From Bradyrhizobium sp. ARR65 (lineage in GTDB: Bacteria; Pseudomonadota; Alphaproteobacteria; Rhizobiales; Xanthobacteraceae): a stretch of 64,000 nucleotides of DNA. Below, piece after piece: positions 17,973 to 26,639 of this stretch. Within the stretch, counting starts at the first letter, position 1; every line of letters starts with the position of its first letter. The DNA lies in assembly GCF_000472385.1 (NCBI RefSeq), contig NZ_AWZU01000021.1, positions 62,234 to 126,233 of the forward strand, read 5' to 3'. The notes below the pieces were generated by a model that saw only the letters and a program-made list of their open reading frames with translations, had not been told where the DNA came from and made no database searches. The position numbers and the translations under genes are program-made.

Positions 17973-19199
17973 CTATTGGCTGAAGGTCACTCGTTTGCCG
18001 AGTCCGGACTTAGTATCGCCATAGAGCTCTCGATTTGCCCCGTTTAGTTTGGAGATCGCCGGCACGGCATTGGTCTCGTTAGCAAGAAGTCGCGCCAGGT
18101 GCTCTAAGCCTACGACCAGTTCCTGGTGAGTGTTTGGGCTCGTCAGAGCAACGCGCACCGCAGCAGGGATTGTTAATCGCTGGTCTGCTGGCGAAGCAGC
18201 AAAAATCTCAGCTGGCCGCACCTTTACACCCATTCGATCAGCTGCCGCCGTGAAGGACAATGCCGTTCCGAATTTTTCTACTGGAAGCCAGCTATGAAGG
18301 CCGCCAGCCTCGCTTCTGATCCCGTGCTTGCCTAGAATACTGACCGCGATCTGCCGCCGAATGTCTGCCTCGGTTCGGATTGCTCTGGCGACCCTTTGAA
18401 TCTCGCCTGATTCGATCAGGGTAGTTGCAGCCTCAGCCGCGAGACCAGATGGGAACCAGAATGAATGGTTGGCTGCTGACGCGACGAGACGGTCTCGCTG
18501 GACTGCGTCGGGCGCTACAAGATAGGCGACCTTTAGGCCAAGGGCCACGCATTTGGACAGACTTTGAATGTACCAGACGACGTCAGGACCAATTGCGGCT
18601 AACGGACGAGGGCTCAAACCATGAAGTGCTCCTAGAACGTCATCCTCTATGATTACCACATTGTGGCGGCGGGCAATCGACACCAAAATTGCTCGTCTAT
18701 CTTCGGGCATGACCGCGGTCGTAGGATTCTGAATGGTGGGGTTGCAGAAGATGGCTTTTGCGCGAGTGCGTCCAATTGCATGCTCAAGGTCACTTGGCAG
18801 TAGCCCAAGCTCATCGATTCGGACCGGCTCGATAGATATACCGAACCGCCGCGCTAATGGCTTGAGAACGGGATAAGTCAGCGCTTCTGTCAGCAGTACC
18901 GAGTTGGCACCAAGAACCTCATAGAAAATGAGGCCCAGCAAACTTTGAGTGCCGTTCCCAACTATCAAGCGGTCTTGCTCGATTCCGCTGTTTAGTCGTC
19001 TGGAAACCCATCGTGCTCCGGCAATTTGATCACGCTCATTCCCCCCGACGCGGTTATGGCGCACCATTTGACCAAGCTTGTTGGACGCAATCATTGTCGA
19101 CAAGACCAGTCGCATACTCGCCTCCAGCTCAGGTGGGACTGGTGGGATCGCCCTCGTGAGGTCTACCATTTTGCTGGCTCCAGCGATGTTGCCAATCAA
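17973..19199 (-). CDS. PLP-dependent aminotransferase (fold type I, MocR C-domain-like)
   Basis: Up to 408 residues if the TTG at 19199 is used; the ATG at 19169 (MVDLTRAIPPVP) is an alternative that aligns better with the paralogue at 16346. GNGTQSLLGLIF, NPTIQNPTTAVM, IIEDDVLG and the PLP lysine in SLSKCVALGLKVAY are present; no DNA-binding domain. It is the last gene of the minus-strand series that starts with PEP mutase, 220 bp beyond the phosphatidyltransferase. A possible job is amination of a phosphonate keto acid; this is inference from the neighbours. Confidence 0.85.
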   Translation of the reverse strand: MIGNIAGASKMVDLTRAIPPVPPELEASMRLVLSTMIASNKLGQMVRHNRVGGNERDQIAGARWVSRRLNSGIEQDRLIVGNGTQSLLGLIFYEVLGANSVLLTEALTYPVLKPLARRFGISIEPVRIDELGLLPSDLEHAIGRTRAKAIFCNPTIQNPTTAVMPEDRRAILVSIARRHNVVIIEDDVLGALHGLSPRPLAAIGPDVVWYIQSLSKCVALGLKVAYLVAPDAVQRDRLVASAANHSFWFPSGLAAEAATTLIESGEIQRVARAIRTEADIRRQIAVSILGKHGIRSEAGGLHSWLPVEKFGTALSFTAAADRMGVKVRPAEIFAASPADQRLTIPAAVRVALTSPNTHQELVVGLEHLARLLANETNAVPAISKLNGANRELYGDTKSGLGKRVTFSQ

Positions 19200-19419
19200 T
19201 AGCGCTTGTCGTTACCGCGAGTGCCAAACTTCGCGCGAGCCGTGGGGCCGCGTGTCTACTCGCGCGGGGGAGTCGTCGTGTTGGTCTTTTCGATTCCTTC
19301 TTCAAAGGTCCGGTAATAGTTGCCTAGCCCGCCTCCAGGGACGAAAGCGAGGTTAGGCGATCTTTTCCAAGCGCCGCACCACGGAACACTTCCCTCGCTA
19401 CAATCATGGCTGTACCTGC

Positions 19420-20037
19420 CTACGGGCTGCTGAAAAAGGAACGACCGGCTAAAGCCGCCGATGATGCTGCGCTGAAGATGCTGATTGCCAAATATGTTGC
19501 CGCGTTCGGCGATGGCACACGAATGGATGATACGTGAGCGACAGCAAGCAGTAAGAAGCAGATATTTGCAACACTCTCAAATCCTTGAGCAGGGATGAGT
19601 GGTTGGAGAAGGAATAAGAAGGCCAGTAGCGGCACATCGTATGACAGGGGCACGCCTAAGAAGCGCCCATCTACCGACCGGCCAAAATTCGCAAAGTAGC
19701 TAAGCCTAACAGCCCCCGCCACGAGTAAGGCGGTTGCGGTCACCAGGGCAAGAAGGGAGGCGTGACTCAACTGGATCACAATTGCTGAGGGTAAGACTGC
19801 TCCATAGATGATGTCGCCGAACCCGTCGAGGCTCTTTCCCATTTTCGCAACATCTGCGTCACGGTCCTTCATGCGAGCTGCCACGATCCCATCGAGGTGA
19901 TCTGACAAGACAGCCCAGAGCGCCACTGCCACCGCCAGCTCAAGGTGCTCGGAGAGAGCGAGGAACAGGCTGACGGAAGAGCAAAGAAGACCTCCAGTAG
20001 TTATGGCGTTCGCCGGATCCCAAAGGTATTTTAGCAC
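19420..20037 (-). CDS. CDP-alcohol phosphatidyltransferase family membrane protein
   Basis: 205 residues from a GTG at 20037 with GGAGG a few bases upstream. The CDP-alcohol phosphotransferase signature is present in a loose form: D46, D49-G50, A53/A54-R55, then G67, D71 and D75 (SDHLDGIVAAR ... GKSLDGFGD). The Arg-to-Gly spacing is longer than the classical eight residues. Five or six hydrophobic segments place it in the membrane. Such enzymes join a CMP-activated head group or lipid to an alcohol. It follows a nucleotidyltransferase gene by 26 bp, suggesting CMP-phosphonate or CDP-lipid chemistry leading to a phosphonolipid. The acceptor is unknown. Confidence 0.8.
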   Translation of the reverse strand: MLKYLWDPANAITTGGLLCSSVSLFLALSEHLELAVAVALWAVLSDHLDGIVAARMKDRDADVAKMGKSLDGFGDIIYGAVLPSAIVIQLSHASLLALVTATALLVAGAVRLSYFANFGRSVDGRFLGVPLSYDVPLLAFLFLLQPLIPAQGFESVANICFLLLAVAHVSSIRVPSPNAATYLAISIFSAASSAALAGRSFFSSP

Positions 20038-20063
20038 TGGACACCTCCACTTTGGTCGGGAGT

Positions 20064-20858
20064 TTATACGGCAGTGTCGAGAGCGCTTGTGAAAATGCGT
20101 TCGGCGATGCGCAGATCATCAGTACTATCGATTTCGTACCACCTGAGCTCGTCGCATCGCGCGGCTGCGAGCTGTAGGCCACGCCTTTCTATGAGATAGA
20201 CAAGAAGCTCCTCTGTGTAGGCCTGCGTAGCTCCCGACCCAATCATATCGTCCAGCGCTGGAACGATCGTTGTCCTGAGGGTCGACGCTGAGAATCGCAG
20301 CAGATTCATTGTCTTGAAAAGTCTTGGGTCATTTGCGACAAGGTTTGCTGCGGTTTGCTTCATGCGAAAAGTCGAGATGAAGCCACTATCCGAGAATAGG
20401 ACTGCCGACCCCTCCATCAGCTCATCGAAGCGAGCCACAGCAGCCACATCGGACGCCTGGTTAGCTATCAGGTAACACAATGCATTCGCCTCGAAGAAAA
20501 CATCGCCCTCGAGAAGAAAGCAGTCTCCGGAAAGAAGCGCGTCGCGCGCCAGCCACAGGGAATAGGCGCTTCCGGTGCGCTCGAAGACGGACGACTCGAC
20601 ATAGTTTATTTCGAGCGCGCCGAAGCGGGTGCCGCAGGCATATTGAACGGCGTCCTTGCGGTAGCCGACAACGATAGTCACCTCTTCCACGCCGTCGGCT
20701 TCCAGATTGCGCAGAGCGTTGTAAAGGATCGGAGTGCCGTTGACCTCCACCAGCGGCTTCGGGCACAGATCGGTTAGGGGACGCAGGCGGGAGCCGATGC
20801 CGGCCGCGAGAATGACAGCTTTCTTGGGAGCATCGCCAGGCATGTCGTTCCTGTTCAT
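20064..20858 (-). CDS. LicC/PntC-like nucleotidyltransferase, copy 1
   Basis: 264 residues. The nucleotide-binding loop ILAAGIGSRLRPLTDLCPKPLVEV lies near residues 16-39, with the metal-ligand segment LLEGDVFFE (about 118-126) and a C-terminal RWYEIDSTDDL. This pattern is shared by phosphocholine cytidylyltransferase LicC and the 2-aminoethylphosphonate cytidylyltransferase PntC. It probably activates a small phosphonate or phospho-alcohol with CTP. An alternative start is the ATG at 20843, which has AGGAA upstream. It is about 80% like the copy at 23936-24721 and directly precedes the phosphatidyltransferase gene. Confidence 0.85.
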   Translation of the reverse strand: MNRNDMPGDAPKKAVILAAGIGSRLRPLTDLCPKPLVEVNGTPILYNALRNLEADGVEEVTIVVGYRKDAVQYACGTRFGALEINYVESSVFERTGSAYSLWLARDALLSGDCFLLEGDVFFEANALCYLIANQASDVAAVARFDELMEGSAVLFSDSGFISTFRMKQTAANLVANDPRLFKTMNLLRFSASTLRTTIVPALDDMIGSGATQAYTEELLVYLIERRGLQLAAARCDELRWYEIDSTDDLRIAERIFTSALDTAV

Positions 20859-20876
20859 TGTTGGGGCACCGCGTCT

Positions 20877-21227
20877 TCATTCCGAGCATTGAGGATATCG
20901 ACCAGCCGCCTCAGGCTGAGTTCGAATTTCGGGTGGAAGTCCGTAGGAGAGACGAGCGAGTACGGGGTCCCGAAGGTACTGCTGGATAGCCGGCTTCGGC
21001 ATGCGCGTCTTGTCGCCAGCTCTCGTTAAGGCACCGCTTACTAAAGTGGGTGGCAGCTGATGGGCTACAAGAGCAGCGAGGTTGTCGAGTGCGTCGTTCG
21101 GCTTGCCAGCACTTCGATTGACGCCTTTGGCCGGGTACTCAGTCAGATGCCACAGGCACGAGGCGATACCCGCTGCAAGGATGATGGCCTGGCTTGGAAC
21201 ATCGGACATGATGTTAACTGTATTCAA
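20877..21227 (-). pseudogene. Nucleotidyltransferase remnant, copy 2 (heavily decayed)
   Basis: The frame starts like the neighbours (SQAIILAAGIAS, then LTEYPAKGVN) but the nucleotide loop is ruined (CLWHLT instead of RLRPLT), and after about 40 residues nothing matches the family. It is a vestige of one unit of a tandem duplication, lying between copy 1 and the fragment at 21280. Confidence 0.7.
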
Positions 21228-21279
21228 TTACGGGCATTAGTTGACCCCAAGATTCAGCTCCACGTGTTCAGAGCTGCGG

Positions 21280-21648
21280 TTAGACCGTAAGCCTTTGTCG
21301 AGCAATTCGAGATCGGTGCCGTGGAGAGGCGGATACCGGCGGGTCCCCAAAGGCTCTGCCCGAGACTTTTGCGACGCCCGCATCCATCAGTAGTGCCTTA
21401 GCGACCTCATCCGCCGTGAATTCTCGGCCATTGAAGCGCGCATCGCAGGACTGTTCGACGGAGTCCTTGCGATAACCCACGACAATGGTGGCCTCGCGAA
21501 TTCCGAGCTCAGAGAGCTGATGCAGCGCGTTATGGAGTATCGGGATTCCGCTCACCTTCACGAGCGGCTTCGGAATGGTTTCGGCGTATGGGCGCAGTCT
21601 TGAACCCATTCCCGCGGCCAGGATCACGGACTGTGTGGCGTTGTCCAT
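21280..21648 (-). pseudogene. Nucleotidyltransferase remnant, copy 3 (N-terminal fragment)
   Basis: From the ATG at 21648 (GGGAGATC upstream) the first 70 residues are a good nucleotidyltransferase N-terminus: SVILAAGMGSRLRPYAETIPK and ATIVVGYRKDSVEQSC. After that the sequence diverges and ends, so the metal-binding and substrate half is missing. It starts 4 bp after the stop of the aminotransferase gene at 21670, which shows the ancestral operon order of aminotransferase followed by nucleotidyltransferase. Confidence 0.8.
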
Positions 21649-21669
21649 TTTCAGATCTCCCAGCAAGAG

Positions 21670-22878
21670 TTAGGCCGCTACCTGCCTGCTCTTGAGGCCG
21701 TTCAGGGTGTTGACTACGCGCGTCAGTCCTAACTCCAGGAGGTCTGGTGGAGCACCGAATGAGAATCGCAGGCCGTTTGGGTCGCCGAAGACATCGCCGG
21801 CGACGCAGGCAACATTGCTCTCCTCTAGGAGTAGTTGTGCAATAGCCTCTCCCGATCGAAATGGGCTCCGAGCAGGCAGAACGGAGATAAGTCGACTGAG
21901 GTCGAGATAGAGGAAAAACGAACCCTTTGCGCCCGGCGCGGCTACATCCTGCAGACCGGACAGGATGAAAAGACCGGTGTTGCGAGCCATCGCAAGGCGC
22001 TGATGCATTCTCCTTTCAAAGCTACCATCGCCGTTTTGAAGATGGTGCAGGATCGCGTGCTGCGCGATCACGTTGGCATTGGATGTCGTATGGCTCTGCA
22101 GCTTCTTGGCCGCGGAGACGATCTCAGGTGGGGCTGCGAAATAGCCCAACCGCCAACCGGTAATCGCCAGCTCTTTGGAGAAAGCGTTGACCAGGATCGT
22201 TCGGGAACGTACGCCCGGATGCGCCTGCGTGATCGACTCGTGACCACCGCCAGTGAACACGAAGCTGGAGTAGCATTCGTCAGACACGATCCAGAGCTGG
22301 TAGTTTATTGCGAGATCACCAATAGCCTGCAGTGTCGTTCGATCATAAACCGCGCCGGTGGGATTGTTGGGCGAGTTGACAATAATGGCTTTCGTCTGCG
22401 GTGTAACCGCGGCGCGGATTGCGCCGATATCGGGAATGTACGTCGGTGGGCGGGCATCAACGAACACAGGTTTGGCACCGGCCATGAAAACCTGGGCCGG
22501 GAATGTCGGCCAGCAGGGGCGAATAATAACGACTTCATCGCCTGGATTGAGGACGGCCAGGGCAGCGTCGAGCAATCCCTGCTTTGCCCCCGTAGTGATA
22601 ACAATGTCGTCCGTGTTCCAGCCGGTGCCTGTTTCTGTCGACAGCTTCGCAGCGATGGCCTCACGAAGCTGCGGCAAACCGATTGAATCCGTATAGCGGT
22701 TCACTCCGGCTCTAATCGCGGCCATCGCTCCGTCGCGCACCGATGATGGTGGCTTGGTGATGACTTCGCCGGCCGCCAGATCGATGATCCGGCGGCCGGC
22801 GGCCGCGGCTGCGTTGGCGACCTGACGGGCCGCTGCAGTGCCTGGGCTCGAAAGCAAAGACATCCGTTGCGCCAACAT
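21670..22878 (-). CDS. Class I aminotransferase (aspartate-aminotransferase family)
   Basis: 402 residues from the ATG at 22878, chosen because GAGGAG lies 7 bases upstream; the frame is open to 22974. Family features: NSPNNPTGAVY, SDECYSSFVF (PLP-nitrogen Asp and phenol-binding Tyr) and the PLP lysine in NAFSKELAITGWRLGYF. Enzymes of this group exchange amino groups between aspartate or glutamate and 2-oxo acids. With PEP mutase in the same series and no phosphonopyruvate decarboxylase seen, the natural guess is conversion of phosphonopyruvate to phosphonoalanine, but specificity cannot be read from the sequence. Confidence 0.88.
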   Translation of the reverse strand: MLAQRMSLLSSPGTAAARQVANAAAAAGRRIIDLAAGEVITKPPSSVRDGAMAAIRAGVNRYTDSIGLPQLREAIAAKLSTETGTGWNTDDIVITTGAKQGLLDAALAVLNPGDEVVIIRPCWPTFPAQVFMAGAKPVFVDARPPTYIPDIGAIRAAVTPQTKAIIVNSPNNPTGAVYDRTTLQAIGDLAINYQLWIVSDECYSSFVFTGGGHESITQAHPGVRSRTILVNAFSKELAITGWRLGYFAAPPEIVSAAKKLQSHTTSNANVIAQHAILHHLQNGDGSFERRMHQRLAMARNTGLFILSGLQDVAAPGAKGSFFLYLDLSRLISVLPARSPFRSGEAIAQLLLEESNVACVAGDVFGDPNGLRFSFGAPPDLLELGLTRVVNTLNGLKSRQVAA

Positions 22879-23039
22879 GTGCGCTCCTCGCGAACTAATT
22901 GTCGAGCTTGTGAGGTGGCTCGAGTCGTTTCGGCGCCGGTACGACCTTATTGAGGGCAATGCGGCCCAGAGCACCCGGGAGATGGAATCATAGCATTTCC
23001 GCAGGCGACGCGTCGGCTCGTCGATCGCGCCGTTGGTGA

Positions 23040-23200
23040 GACCAGACTGCAGTTAATCTTGCATGCGCGACACCTGCAGGTGAGGTTGGACTAACTCGGC
23101 GTTCGCTTGAGTGACAGTTTCCGTTATTTAGATCAATTACTAGCGTTGGTAGTTGACTGCAGCCCAAGTGGGCTGCCTACCCATAGCGTCCACGTAGAAA
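23040..23200 (-). repeat. Five-fold intergenic element, copy 3, with leader and start remnant
   Basis: Palindrome 1 at 23133-23156 (all ten arm positions can pair if G-U is allowed); palindrome 2 at 23159-23176 is perfect (GCAGCCC-AAGT-GGGCTGC). On the minus strand the element continues into CACCTGCAGG and an ATG at 23064 followed by CAAGATTAA. This mirrors the mutase start (ATGCAACATCAA) but runs into a stop after three codons. The aminotransferase gene begins 186 bp further on and may be driven from here. Confidence 0.75.
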
Positions 23201-23935
23201 CCACGGCTGGATTGACGGAAACTAATCGTCAGCCTGCCAACGCGACGTTGCATCAAGCTTGACCTTGCAGTCGCCTGCGCGTTGTGGACGCCGCGACGAG
23301 CACTAAGCCTTGAGGGGTACTAACCATAGTAGAGAACGTCGGCTGGCAACAGAGATCGGACACGAGTTGGATGTGGGGTTGTGCACCTTCAGAGCTGGTC
23401 TCAAGTAGCTCGGAGACGTTCTTAGGTTAATGGTGGCCTGTTTTATCGAACTGGAAACCCGGTCCGACGCGTCGCCATTGCGACATGGCCTGAGCGTCAT
23501 TCTGCTTCGAGGTCATATCAGACACTACGACCCTTGCGTGAACCCTGCCTGTTAGACGCACCGTACTGAAGATTAGATAGGTACGGTTGCGTCATGTCGA
23601 CGCGACAATTAGGTGAGCGGGAAGGAGGCCATGCGCTTCGGATCCAGGTGACGCCGGCCGCCCGCTCCCAGTTTCGGTGCAATCGAGCAATGGGTCCGGA
23701 GTTGCGAGGCCAGACCGTCCCAAACTGGGCAACGTGCAGTTATATAAGCCTGCGCCCCGCTCGCATCAGGCTACCGCGGCTCTGCTGTCTGACATGATTC
23801 CGTTGAGTGTAAGTTGTTGTTGAACCGCTTGCTTGTAGCTGAGCGGCTCTTGTTATCTGATCTTATCTGGATCTGCCCTCAGTGCGTCCGTCAGATAAGG
23901 AATTCTAACACTGGACCTTGCACTTAGCCTGAAGC
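23201..23935. other. Gene-free stretch
   Basis: About 730 bp without recognisable genes between repeat copy 3 and nucleotidyltransferase copy 4. The short frames have no family features. It may be the eroded remainder of one or more duplicated cluster genes. Confidence 0.45.
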
Positions 23936-24721
23936 TCATCGGGCAGGACCGAAGGCGCGCGCTCCGGTAAAAATCCGCTCCGCCGTGCGCAGATCGTCGA
24001 TGCTGTCGATTTCATACCATCTGAGATCGTCGCAACGAGCCGCTGCGAGCTTTAGGCCACGCGTTTCCACTAAGTAGGCAAGAAGCTCCTCGGTGTACGC
24101 CCGCCTGGCTCCAGAAGCGATGATATCGTCCAGCGCTGGGACGATTGTCTCCTTAAGGGTCGACGCCGAGAGGCGTAACAGGTTCATCGTCTTGAATAGC
24201 CTTGGACCATCCAGGACAAGGTTCGCGGCGGTTTGCTTCATGCGGAAGGCCGAGATGAAGCCGCTATCCGACAACAGAACTGCGGACCCTTCCATCAGGT
24301 CGTTGAAGGGAGCGACCGCAACCATATCGGTCGCCTCTCCCAGCAGCAGGTAGCGCAACGCATCCGCCTCGAAAAAAACATCGCCCTCGAGAAGAAAGCA
24401 GTCGCCGGAAAGAAGTGCGTCGCGCGCCAGCCACAAAGAATATGCGCTGCCGGTACTGTCAAAGACCAACGACTCCACATATTTGATTTTGACATCCCCA
24501 AAGCGGCTGCCGCAGGCATATTGAATAGCGTCTTTCCGGTAACCGACGACGATCGTCGCCTCTTCGACCCCGACCGCTTGTAGATTACGAAGAGCGTTGT
24601 GAAGGATCGGAGTGCCGTTGACCTCCACGAGAGGCTTGGGCCGCAGATCGGTCAGCGGACGCAGGCGGGAACCCAAGCCAGCAGCGAGAATGACGGCCTT
24701 CCTGGTAGCATTGGCACGCAT
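23936..24721 (-). CDS. LicC/PntC-like nucleotidyltransferase, copy 4
   Basis: 261 residues from the ATG at 24721, which has GAAAGG 8 bases upstream (a GTG at 24742 would add seven residues). The nucleotide loop AVILAAGLGSRLRPLTDLRPK, VVGYRKDAIQYACG, LLEGDVFFEADAL and the C-terminal RWYEIDSIDDLRTAERIF are all intact. It is a close paralogue of the gene at 20064-20858. It follows the PEP mutase gene on the same strand, the order expected for activation of a newly made phosphonate as a CMP ester, as PntC does. Whether both copies have the same substrate is unknown. Confidence 0.87.
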   Translation of the reverse strand: MRANATRKAVILAAGLGSRLRPLTDLRPKPLVEVNGTPILHNALRNLQAVGVEEATIVVGYRKDAIQYACGSRFGDVKIKYVESLVFDSTGSAYSLWLARDALLSGDCFLLEGDVFFEADALRYLLLGEATDMVAVAPFNDLMEGSAVLLSDSGFISAFRMKQTAANLVLDGPRLFKTMNLLRLSASTLKETIVPALDDIIASGARRAYTEELLAYLVETRGLKLAAARCDDLRWYEIDSIDDLRTAERIFTGARAFGPAR

Positions 24722-25006
24722 TTCATTGCCTTTCGTCGTCACGGTCTAAGTCGCCGTCATGTTTTTCGGAGTTGTGGAGTATGGGGGCTACGGCCGTCTG
24801 GATAACCGAACGAAAGAACGTAAAATGGCGCAATGTACAAGAGCGTCAGTAATAGCCGTCGCGCCATTGTGTGATATCTCCAGTGTCAGGAAGAGAACTA
24901 ATGCGTCAATCGACATTGCCGAGGAGCGTGTGTCGATGGGCCGATTGTTGCGTGGCAGGACTTCGTCAAAAACGACTACGGTGAGTGAGAGGGCTGGTGG
25001 GATAGA

Positions 25007-25933
25007 TCAGGGGAGGTGGAGATATCTGGCTTCTGCATGGGCGAGTTCGTCGTACCTCAACAATTCGAAGACCTCGTCAAGTGTCGCGATGTTTGGCTCA
25101 ACGCCAGCAACGCCTTCCTCGGAAGCTATTCGGTCGCAAACATGCCGCATTGCCGCTATTGCGGCTCGCATGGAGTGGTTGGCCCAGATCACTGTGGAGA
25201 TGCCGGCGTCACGGTATGCAGAGACTGGTGTTCGATAGTATTTCGTTGGAACGATCACGACAGGCAGGCAATTGTGCCAGGCACTCGCGAAAGAGAGGAT
25301 CTCCTCCGCGGTGCTCTTGCGCGAGTGAATGAGGATCGCGTCGGCGCCCGCCGCGGCGTAAGCGCTGGCGCGTAGAATGGCTTCCTCCATTCCATAGCCG
25401 GCTATCAGGGCTTCGATCCGGGCGACCAGGACCAAGTCGTGCGCAACTGTGTCTTTCACCGCCCGCAGTCGGCCTGAGAACTCGTCGATATCGGCTAGGG
25501 AATGCCGATCGCCAACAAACGAGTTCATCTTCGGAAAACAGCTGTCTTCCAGCGCAATTCCGGCAGCGCCACGCTGATGGAGTTTGCGTGCCAGCAGGCG
25601 CGCATTGTTGAAATTACCGAAACCGCCATCGCCGTCAACGAGCACAGGCAATTCTGTCGAGTCCACTATGCGCTCGACCACGTCGACGAGTTGGGTCCAG
25701 GATGCTTCGTTGGCATCGCGGTAGCCGAGAGAGCTGGCAATAGACAGCCCCGACGCCCAGAGGCCTTTGAAGCCGGCGCGCTTGGCAATCGCGCCGGACA
25801 GCGCGTCGTGAGCTTCCATCAGGAAGGAGACGTCACTCGTGGAACAGATCTCATCGCGCAGTATTTGTGAAAGTGAGGGGCTTGCACATCGCTCAGGGAC
25901 ATTGGCGACAGCGGATTTCGGTTGATGTTGCAT
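25007..25933 (-). CDS. Phosphoenolpyruvate mutase (PepM) family protein
   Basis: 308 residues; isocitrate lyase/PEP mutase superfamily. PEP mutase turns phosphoenolpyruvate into phosphonopyruvate, the entry step to nearly all natural C-P compounds. Visible: metal/phosphonate site LVDGDGGFGN (D100, D102), E129-D130, the PEP-mutase loop FPKMNSFVG with K135, N137 and S138, RIEALIAGYG, and the end motif ANHSMRAAI, which is typical of PepM rather than lyases. The diagnostic EDK-X5-NS reads EDS-X5-NS, so the first Lys is Ser131. Start ATG 25933 has AAGGAG upstream; repeat copy 4 lies 100 bp further up. No phosphonopyruvate decarboxylase is seen nearby. Confidence 0.87.
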   Translation of the reverse strand: MQHQPKSAVANVPERCASPSLSQILRDEICSTSDVSFLMEAHDALSGAIAKRAGFKGLWASGLSIASSLGYRDANEASWTQLVDVVERIVDSTELPVLVDGDGGFGNFNNARLLARKLHQRGAAGIALEDSCFPKMNSFVGDRHSLADIDEFSGRLRAVKDTVAHDLVLVARIEALIAGYGMEEAILRASAYAAAGADAILIHSRKSTAEEILSFASAWHNCLPVVIVPTKYYRTPVSAYRDAGISTVIWANHSMRAAIAAMRHVCDRIASEEGVAGVEPNIATLDEVFELLRYDELAHAEARYLHLP

Positions 25934-26130
25934 GCCGACTCCTTGCAGGTGCGTTTGACCTGTCGGGCGTTCGGCGCGTGCTTAGTCCAGTTCTCGATGA
26001 CCAAGTCGCTCGGGCAATCCCGCAGCTCAATCGGCAGGTGACATGTTTCTGTCATCTTGATCAATCGCCAGCGTTGGTAGTTGACCGCGGCGCAATGCCT
26101 TTGTCTCTCTATGAAAGGACGCTGGAGTAG
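25934..26130 (-). promoter_or_regulatory. Five-fold intergenic element, copy 4: leader of the PEP mutase gene
   Basis: Palindrome 1 at 26061-26084. Next to it, towards the gene, is a second symmetric site at 26039-26054: TGACA-GAAACA-TGTCA on the minus strand. The leader then runs about 100 bp to the mutase ribosome-binding site. Because this copy still has its gene attached, it shows which way the element faces: palindrome, TGACA site, leader, AAGGAG, ATG. An operator or an RNA leader are both possible. Confidence 0.65.
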
Positions 26131-26234
26131 CTGATAGACTGTCAGCAATCGCAAGATATTTGACCGTTTGTTGGCAGAAAAGCAAATCGCGCAGGCGTTC
26201 GACAGCCAGCGAATCTCATCGGCCCGCGACGTCT

Positions 26235-26620
26235 GTGGTGCCGACCAAGGAACTGCACCAACGGCGTCACCTGCATCTATGTCATCCACGATCAGGTGGA
26301 GACGATGACGCGTTCCGATCGGGTGGCGGTCATGCTGGATGGCGAGCTCATCCAGGTCGCATCGCGACTGGAGATCTATACCGATCGTCATGATCGGCAG
26401 GTTGCGGAATTCGTCGGCTCCCCGAAGATCAACATGATCGGCGTGAACGCGCGCGACGGCGGGCTCGTCGAAATCGGAGGGCAGGTTGTGCCGCTTGAAC
26501 TTGCTATGCGCTCGCCGGGCCCGGCGTGGTGCTCTTGCTTACGTTGGTCATTCTCCCCGTCGGCGGCGTGCTGTTCATCGCCTTCACCGACTGGCAATTT
26601 GGTGCAAAGACCCTGAGCCG
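26235..26620 (+). pseudogene. Remnant of a second CUT1 importer: ATPase C-terminus fused to a permease fragment
   Basis: Plus strand, with frame changes: TKELHQR, then YVIHDQVETMTRSDRVAVML and FVGSPKINM correspond to the H-loop and start of the TOBE domain of the ATPase at 10871. This breaks off at about 26520 and is followed at once by ILPVGGVLFIAFTDWQFGA, matching helix 1 of permease 1 at 12046. So the ATPase lost its N-terminal half and its C-terminal end, and the permease is cut after about 40 residues. It is flanked by repeat copies 4 and 5. Confidence 0.85.
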
Positions 26621-26639
26621 CTTCCTTAGAGCTCCGTTC

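Noticed and set aside
25819..26391. 190-codon minus-strand frame across the PEP mutase leader and repeat copy 4
   Set aside because: It overlaps the mutase start in another frame. A short leader peptide (MTETCHLPIELRD) is conceivable because copy 5 has a similar frame, but it lacks an ATG there and has no ribosome-binding site.
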